Assembly: GCA_035264885.1 (NCBI GenBank)
Contig: DATFPK010000144.1
Span: forward strand, 1 to 12,326
Length of the DNA stretch: 12,326 bases
Reading direction: 5' to 3'
Source: DATFPK01 sp035264885
GTDB taxonomy: Bacteria; Actinomycetota; Thermoleophilia; Solirubrobacterales; 70-9
The notes beneath the pieces were generated by a model, which saw only the letters and a list, made by a program, of their open reading frames with translations, was not told where the DNA came from and did no database searches. The position numbers were made by a program, and so were the translations under genes. This document shows positions 9,088 to 12,326 of the stretch, one piece after another. Position 1 is the stretch's first letter, and each line of letters starts with the position of its first letter.

Positions 9088-9128
9088 CGGACGAACTTGT
9101 TGCCGGTATGCGGCAAGAAGTTCGTCCG
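9088..9128 (+). promoter_or_regulatory. 18-bp inverted repeat enclosing the start codon of the AbiEi-like gene
   Basis: The left arm CGGACGAACTTGTTGCCG (9088-9105) and right arm CGGCAAGAAGTTCGTCCG (9111-9128) are complementary at 17 of 18 positions (one G:G at 9099/9117), with a five-base spacer GTATG that contains the ATG at 9108-9110. As RNA this is a strong stem with the start codon in the loop, and the right arm encodes residues 2-7 of the protein. As DNA it is a large operator-like dyad. AbiEi antitoxins are known to repress their own promoters by binding inverted repeats. The structure is seen directly; which mode operates is inference. Confidence 0.7.
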
Positions 9129-10007
9129 CACGAGCAGCTGGCGGCTCTGGCGGCCGAACAACACGGCGTCGTGGCACATCGCCAGTTACAAGCGATGGGG
9201 TATTCGACGAGCGGTGCCGCGCGCGCCAAGTCTGCCTCTCGCCTGCATCCAATCCACCGAGGCGTGTATGCCGTCGGGCACCGGCGGATCAGTTGGCGGG
9301 GCCGGTTGATGGCGGCGGTGCTGGCCTGCGGACCAAGGGCGCTGCTCAGTCACATAAGCGCCGCACACCTCTGGGACCTTGCGCCGACGACGGCGGCAGT
9401 GGCGCACGTGACGGTCCCGCATGGCGTGCGGCGCCACCGGGGCATCCGGCTCCACCGCTCCCGCACGCTCACCGACGAGGACCACGCGCTCGTCGACGCC
9501 GTCCCGGTCACCAGCGTCGCGCGGACGCTCCTCGACCTCGCGTCCGCCGCGCCGGCGCGTTTGGACCGGGCGCTCGAGCAGGCGGAGCGGCTCGGCCTGT
9601 TCGACCGGCTCGCGGTCGAGTCGCTGCTCGACCGCTGCGGGAGGCATCCGGGCGCCGGGCGGCTCCGCCGCGGCCTCGCCTTCTACCTGCCCCTACCCTT
9701 CACCCGCTCCGAGCTGGAGCGGCGTTTCCTGCGCCTCGTGGACGACGCGGGCCTCCCCCCACCCGCGGCCAACACCGTCCTCGCCGGCCACGAGGTCGAC
9801 ATGCTGTGGGCCGACCGCCGGCTGGTGATCGAGCTCGACGGCTTCGAGCACCACCGCACCCGCGCCGCCTTCGAGCGCGACCGCAGACGCGACGAGGACC
9901 TCAAGCTGGCCGGGTTCGACGTCGTCAGATTGACCGCGCGCCGCGTCGCCCACGACCCCGTAGGCGTCGGGCAACGACTCGCCGAGCTCCTCTCCCCGCC
10001 GGCCTAG
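9108..10007 (+). CDS. AbiEi-like winged-helix / DUF559 nuclease-fold protein
   Basis: A 299-residue protein of a family abundant in actinobacteria, often labelled type IV antitoxin AbiEi-like or DUF559. The N-terminus (10-60: LAALAAEQHGVVAHRQL ... GVYAVGH) is the wHTH/AbiEi_4-like segment. The middle, SHISAAHLWDL (81-91) to SVARTLLDLA (136-145), is the conserved core. The C-terminus carries a PD-(D/E)xK (Vsr/DUF559-like) pattern: Glu203, Asp231, Glu242-x-Asp244 in VIELDGFEHH, then RDRRRDEDLKLAGFDVVRLT (257-276). The nuclease residues look intact. No AbiEii-type nucleotidyltransferase toxin is adjacent, so it is an orphan rather than a two-gene toxin-antitoxin system. The ATG at 9108 is the only plausible start: no ATG or GTG follows for many codons. 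The gene converges with the cnoX-like gene, sharing a CTAG at 10004-10007. Function unknown. Confidence 0.8.
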   Translation: MRQEVRPHEQLAALAAEQHGVVAHRQLQAMGYSTSGAARAKSASRLHPIHRGVYAVGHRRISWRGRLMAAVLACGPRALLSHISAAHLWDLAPTTAAVAHVTVPHGVRRHRGIRLHRSRTLTDEDHALVDAVPVTSVARTLLDLASAAPARLDRALEQAERLGLFDRLAVESLLDRCGRHPGAGRLRRGLAFYLPLPFTRSELERRFLRLVDDAGLPPPAANTVLAGHEVDMLWADRRLVIELDGFEHHRTRAAFERDRRRDEDLKLAGFDVVRLTARRVAHDPVGVGQRLAELLSPPA

Positions 10008-10750
10008 TACAGCGCGGTCGCAAGACGGCGGCGGTACTGCTTCGCCTCCGGGTCCCCGGGCGGCAGCTCGGAGAGGATGCCGACGATCGCCCGGCGAAGA
10101 TCCTCGCGAAGACCGTCCTCGCTCTCGGCCAGCGCGGCGAGCAGGCGATCGAGGGCGCCGGCGCGGTCGCCACGGTCGAGCGCCCCGAACGCCTCCGGGA
10201 CCTCCGGCGGCGGGTCGCCGGCCAGGAGGCGGACCCGCGCCGCCAGCCCCTGAGCCTCGAAATCACCCTCGAGCCGGTCGATCAGCCGCAGCGCGTCCTC
10301 CGCCTCCCCGCGCTCCAGCAGGATCCGGGCCAGCGCCACCGCGGCATCGCTCCGGCTCGGCTCCAGCTCGAGCGCACGGCGCAGCGACTCTTCGTCCCCT
10401 CGCCCCACGAGCTCGTCGGCCTCGCTCGGCACCAGCGAGTCGAAGAACGCCTCCACCCGGGTCGGCGGCTGGGCGCCGACGAACTCATCGACGACCTTCC
10501 CGTCGCGGAATGCCTTGACCGCCGGGATCCCCTGGACCCCGTACTGCCGCGCCAGGCCCTGGTTGGAATCGACGTCGACCTTGACCAGCTCGACCTTCCC
10601 CGCCCGTGTGTCCGCGGCCTTCTCCAGCGCCGGCGTCAGGGTCCGGCACGGACCGCACCACGCGGCCCAGAAGTCGACGACCACCGGCAGCTCGGACGAC
10701 CGCTCGATGACGTCGCGCCGGAAGCTCTGCTCGGTGGCGTCGACGGCCAT
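10004..10750 (-). CDS. Thioredoxin-TPR protein, CnoX/YbbN-like
   Basis: A 248-residue cytoplasmic protein with an N-terminal thioredoxin domain (1-108): WCGPC at 31-35 in DFWAAWCGPC, the cis-proline loop GIPAV (Pro76), and the strands FRDGKVVDEFVGA. It is followed by an all-helical, Ala/Leu/Arg-rich tail (109-248) of TPR-like repeats. This is the architecture of CnoX (YbbN), a chaperedoxin that holds unfolding proteins and protects cysteines during oxidative stress, handing clients to GroEL or DnaK. E. coli CnoX lacks the resolving cysteine; here the CxxC is complete, so disulphide exchange is possible, as in other bacterial CnoX proteins. ATG 10750 is preceded by GGTGG eight to four bases upstream, and by TAACCT at near-leaderless distance. 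Its stop codon shares a CTAG with the convergent gene. Family firm, client role inferred. Confidence 0.87.
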   Translation of the reverse strand: MAVDATEQSFRRDVIERSSELPVVVDFWAAWCGPCRTLTPALEKAADTRAGKVELVKVDVDSNQGLARQYGVQGIPAVKAFRDGKVVDEFVGAQPPTRVEAFFDSLVPSEADELVGRGDEESLRRALELEPSRSDAAVALARILLERGEAEDALRLIDRLEGDFEAQGLAARVRLLAGDPPPEVPEAFGALDRGDRAGALDRLLAALAESEDGLREDLRRAIVGILSELPPGDPEAKQYRRRLATALY

Positions 10751-10795
10751 GCCACCAAAGGTTAGTTAGACCGCTGGTGCGCTCTGCGCGGCGCG

Positions 10796-10966
10796 CTAAC
10801 CGGGCTTGCCGGCCGGCACGAGGAACTCCCTCGTGTCCAGCACGTGAGCGCAGCTCCCGCCGTCGCACTCGTTCGCCGGGCGGCCGCAGTGCGGGCAGGT
10901 CACAACCTGTCCTTCGCAGTGCCCAGGGGAAGGCGCCTCGGCGGTCAGTGCTGCCTCTTCCACCAT
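10796..10966 (-). CDS. Small cysteine-rich zinc-binding-type protein, 56 residues
   Basis: An ORF of 56 codons with the best Shine-Dalgarno sequence seen in the window (AAGGAGG, seven bases before the ATG), which makes a real gene likely. The protein starts MVEEAALTAEAPSPGHCEGQ. It then has a CPHC knuckle, a second Cys pair spaced by five residues (NEC-DGGS-C), a following His, and a short C-terminal tail ending LVPAGKPG. Two Cys pairs and a His suggest one bound zinc in a ribbon-like mini-domain, perhaps for protein or nucleic-acid contact. I do not recognise a family. It lies between the coiled-coil protein gene (84 bp upstream) and the cnoX-like gene (45 bp downstream), on the same strand. 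Confidence 0.7.
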   Translation of the reverse strand: MVEEAALTAEAPSPGHCEGQVVTCPHCGRPANECDGGSCAHVLDTREFLVPAGKPG

Positions 10967-10973
10967 CTGCCTG

Positions 10974-10980
10974 CCTCCTT
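10974..10980 (-). promoter_or_regulatory. Strong ribosome binding site of the 56-residue protein gene
   Basis: On the minus strand AAGGAGG is followed by seven bases and the ATG at 10966-10964. This near-perfect Shine-Dalgarno sequence is exceptional in a window where most other starts are leaderless-type or overlap the upstream gene, and it fixes the start of the short gene. Confidence 0.75.
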
Positions 10981-11050
10981 CCTAAAGGCTTCCTTGCCGT
11001 ACCTTTCGTCTACCCGGCTCGGGCGGGCTAAACAGGCAGGGAGCGGCGGG

Positions 11051-11698
11051 CTACTTCGAAACCCGCGCGAGGACCTCGTCGAGCAGCGGATCGCTCTCGT
11101 CGAGGCCGTAGGAGGAGGACAGCTTCTTCGCGATCTCCTCCCGCCCGGCGCCGTCAAGCGCCATCTTCATCGCCACCAGCTTCGCCGCCGCGGCGTCGCC
11201 GTTCGTCGCCGCCGGGGTCTGCGGCGGGGCATCCGGCTGCGGCAGCGGGGTCGGCTCCGGCGCCGGCGACGGAGCCGGTCCGGGCGTGGGGTCGGGCGTC
11301 GGCTCGGGAACCGGGTCCGGTCCGGGCTCGGGCACCGGGTCGGGTGTGGGCTCAGGGGTGCGCTCGGGCGTCGGCTCGGGAACGATCACCGGCGAGGGGT
11401 CGACCTCCGGCTGCGGGACCGAGGGCTCGGGCACGATCGCCGGCTCGGTCTCCCCGCTCGGGCCGGCGCCGATCCGCTCGCGGAGCTCGGCGGCCCTGCC
11501 CAGCAGCTCGTCTACTCCCTGCTTGGCGGCCTCGACCCGGCGCGCCGCCTCGGCCCGGGCCTCGGCGACGATGCGGTCCGCCTCGGCTCTCGCGTCACCT
11601 TCGATCTCGGCGGCCTTCTCCTCGGCCGCCGCCAGGATCGACGCGACCTGCCGGCCGGTTACGTCGGCGATCGACTCGCGCTGCTCGGCCTCGCTCAT
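11051..11698 (-). CDS. DivIVA-like coiled-coil protein with Pro-rich linker
   Basis: A 215-residue three-part protein. Residues 15-78 are an Ala/Glu/Arg heptad coiled coil (AAEEKAAEIEGDARAEADR ... ELRERI) resembling DivIVA or ATP-synthase b-type stalks. Residues 85-163 form a Pro-rich, acidic low-complexity linker of PEPTPDP-like units. Residues 168-215 are a small helical domain (AKLVAMKMALDGAGREEIAK ... LLDEVLARV) that looks like a C-terminal module found in actinobacterial DivIVA-like proteins. No signal peptide or membrane segment is visible. Polar scaffolding or envelope organisation is a guess. The ATG at 11698 overlaps the VOC gene stop by four bases (ATGA), so it is translationally coupled to it; the frame stays open further upstream only as a shadow of that gene. 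Confidence 0.75.
   Translation of the reverse strand: MSEAEQRESIADVTGRQVASILAAAEEKAAEIEGDARAEADRIVAEARAEAARRVEAAKQGVDELLGRAAELRERIGAGPSGETEPAIVPEPSVPQPEVDPSPVIVPEPTPERTPEPTPDPVPEPGPDPVPEPTPDPTPGPAPSPAPEPTPLPQPDAPPQTPAATNGDAAAAKLVAMKMALDGAGREEIAKKLSSSYGLDESDPLLDEVLARVSK
11210..11446 (-). repeat. In-frame Pro-rich coding repeat (PEPTPDP-like units)
   Basis: These codons give an irregular repeat of Pro alternating with Glu, Thr, Asp, Val, Gly and Ala (for example TPEPTPDPVPEPGPDPVPEP). The DNA consists of near-identical GGxTCGGGxxx units on the plus strand, so length change by slippage or recombination is likely. It forms a stiff extended spacer between the coiled coil and the C-terminal domain. 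Confidence 0.85.
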
Positions 11699-12123
11699 TC
11701 CGGCGAGGTTAGCGACACCGACCCGTCCTCGCCCACGGTCCACCGCGGGTTGTACGCGATCTCCCAGGGGTGCCCCTCGGGGTCGACGAAGCCGCTCGAA
11801 TAGCCGCCCCAGAACGTCTCGCCGGGCTCGCGAACGACCCGCGCTCCCGCCGCCCGCGCTTCGTCGATCACCGCGTCGACCTCCTGCGGCGAACGGGTGT
11901 TGTACGCCAGCGTCACCCCGCCCCAGCCGCCGGCGTCCTCCACGCCGCTGTCCTCGGCCAGCTCGTCCCTCCCCCACAGCGCGACGATCATCCCGCCCGC
12001 CTGGAAGAAGACGACGTCGTCGCCGGGCTCGGCGCGGGTGGTCCACCCGAGCGCCTCGTAGAACTCGCGCGCCCGCCCGAGGTCCCGCACTCCCAGCGTG
12101 ATCAGGCTCAGCCGCTGGTCCAA
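11695..12123 (-). CDS. VOC (glyoxalase/bleomycin-resistance fold) family protein
   Basis: A 142-residue protein made of two beta-alpha-beta-beta-beta modules. It opens with LSLITLGVRDLGRAREFYEALGW (5-27), the standard first strand and helix of the VOC fold, and continues through VVFFQAGGMIVALW (37-50) and GGVTLAYN (68-75) to GETFWGGYSSGFVDPEGHPWEIAYNP (101-126). The DPEGHPWE motif supplies the usual C-terminal metal-ligand Glu121. It is probably a small dioxygenase, lyase or binding protein; the substrate cannot be told. The start is TTG at 12123, chosen because relatives begin MDQRLSL and because it lies four bases after the uvrB stop. Its stop overlaps the next gene's ATG (11695-11698), so uvrB, this gene and the coiled-coil gene look like one transcription unit. 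Confidence 0.85.
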   Translation of the reverse strand: MDQRLSLITLGVRDLGRAREFYEALGWTTRAEPGDDVVFFQAGGMIVALWGRDELAEDSGVEDAGGWGGVTLAYNTRSPQEVDAVIDEARAAGARVVREPGETFWGGYSSGFVDPEGHPWEIAYNPRWTVGEDGSVSLTSPE

Positions 12124-12127
12124 GCCA

Positions 12128-12326
12128 CTACGCCCCGGTCCGCATCCCGTCCAGGTCCCGCCGCAGCTCCTTGATCTCGTCGCGGATCCGCGCCGCCTCC
12201 TCGAAGCGGAGGTCCTCTGCCGCGGCGAGCATCTCCTCCTCGAGCTCGACGATCAGCTTCTCGAGCTGGTCGGGGCGCTCTACCGGCGTGCCGTCGCCAG
12301 AGCTGACCCGGCGGCGCCGCGCCGGG
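12128..12326 (-). CDS. uvrB: Excinuclease ABC subunit B, C-terminal end (partial)
   Basis: The last 65 codons of a leftward gene that begins beyond the window. Residues LEKLIVELEEEMLAAAEDLR, then FEEAARIRDEIKELRRDL, are the UVR domain that ends UvrB and contacts UvrC, with the conserved FExAAxxRDxI core. A short GMRTGA tail precedes the TAG at 12128-12130. UvrB is the helicase-like damage-verification subunit loaded by UvrA. UVR domains also occur in UvrC and in a few regulators, but the terminal position, this sequence form and the uvrA gene about 3.2 kb downstream favour UvrB. The VOC gene starts four bases after its stop. Confidence 0.88.
   Translation of the reverse strand, partial: PARRRRVSSGDGTPVERPDQLEKLIVELEEEMLAAAEDLRFEEAARIRDEIKELRRDLDGMRTGA

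Noticed and set aside
9108..10007. A full AbiE-type toxin-antitoxin pair
   Set aside because: No nucleotidyltransferase (AbiEii) gene lies on either side; neighbours are uvrA and a thioredoxin-TPR gene.
11286..12101. Plus-strand frame with Gly-Ser-Gly-Val repeats, resembling a structural repeat protein
   Set aside because: It is the antisense of the Pro-rich linker of the leftward coiled-coil protein; the rest of the frame is Arg/Pro/Ser shadow sequence.

Overview
This is a very GC-rich window with tightly packed genes, four-base ATGA stop/start overlaps, GTG and TTG starts, and TANNNT-type -10 boxes placed 6-7 bases before start codons. Together these suggest a high-GC Gram-positive bacterium. 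The combination of genes (PanG-type DUF2520 protein with panC and panB, a DivIVA-like coiled-coil protein with a Pro-rich linker, an AbiEi/DUF559-like protein) would fit a deep-branching actinobacterium of the Thermoleophilia type, but that placement is inference from general likeness only.

Left part (1-3115): a leftward FmdB-type zinc-ribbon gene, cut by the window edge, diverges from a rightward pantothenate operon: a DUF2520/Rossmann protein (probable PanG-type ketopantoate reductase), panC and panB. The three genes are joined by ATGA overlaps. They would cover all pantoate and pantothenate steps except beta-alanine supply (panD is not here). A tiny DUF378-like membrane protein follows without a clear start codon.

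Middle (3116-6079): a YjbQ-family gene lies behind a perfect 18-bp palindrome and converges on a leftward pair (hexapeptide acyltransferase, then a lipoprotein with overlapping start). A ROK-family sugar kinase diverges from that pair. Between the ROK gene and uvrA is a 326-bp stretch without an intact gene. It holds a hairpin and what reads as the frameshifted 3' remnant of a surface-protein gene with a DUF11-like segment.

Right part (6080-12326): leftward uvrA has a leaderless-type promoter and a LexA/SOS-box-like operator. Divergent from it is an AbiEi-like/DUF559 nuclease-fold gene whose start codon sits in the loop of a near-perfect 18-bp inverted repeat. This gene ends tail-to-tail (shared CTAG) with a leftward run: CnoX-like thioredoxin-TPR protein, a 56-residue zinc-binding-type small protein, the coiled-coil/Pro-rich protein, a VOC/glyoxalase-fold protein and the 3' end of uvrB.

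Most of the window is core metabolism and DNA repair. I see no CRISPR array, insertion sequence, tRNA or rRNA, and no complete novel multi-gene system. The least ordinary signals are the start-codon hairpin at 9088-9128, the SOS-box/leaderless promoter of uvrA, the gene remnant at 5770-6079, and the palindrome at 3135-3152.
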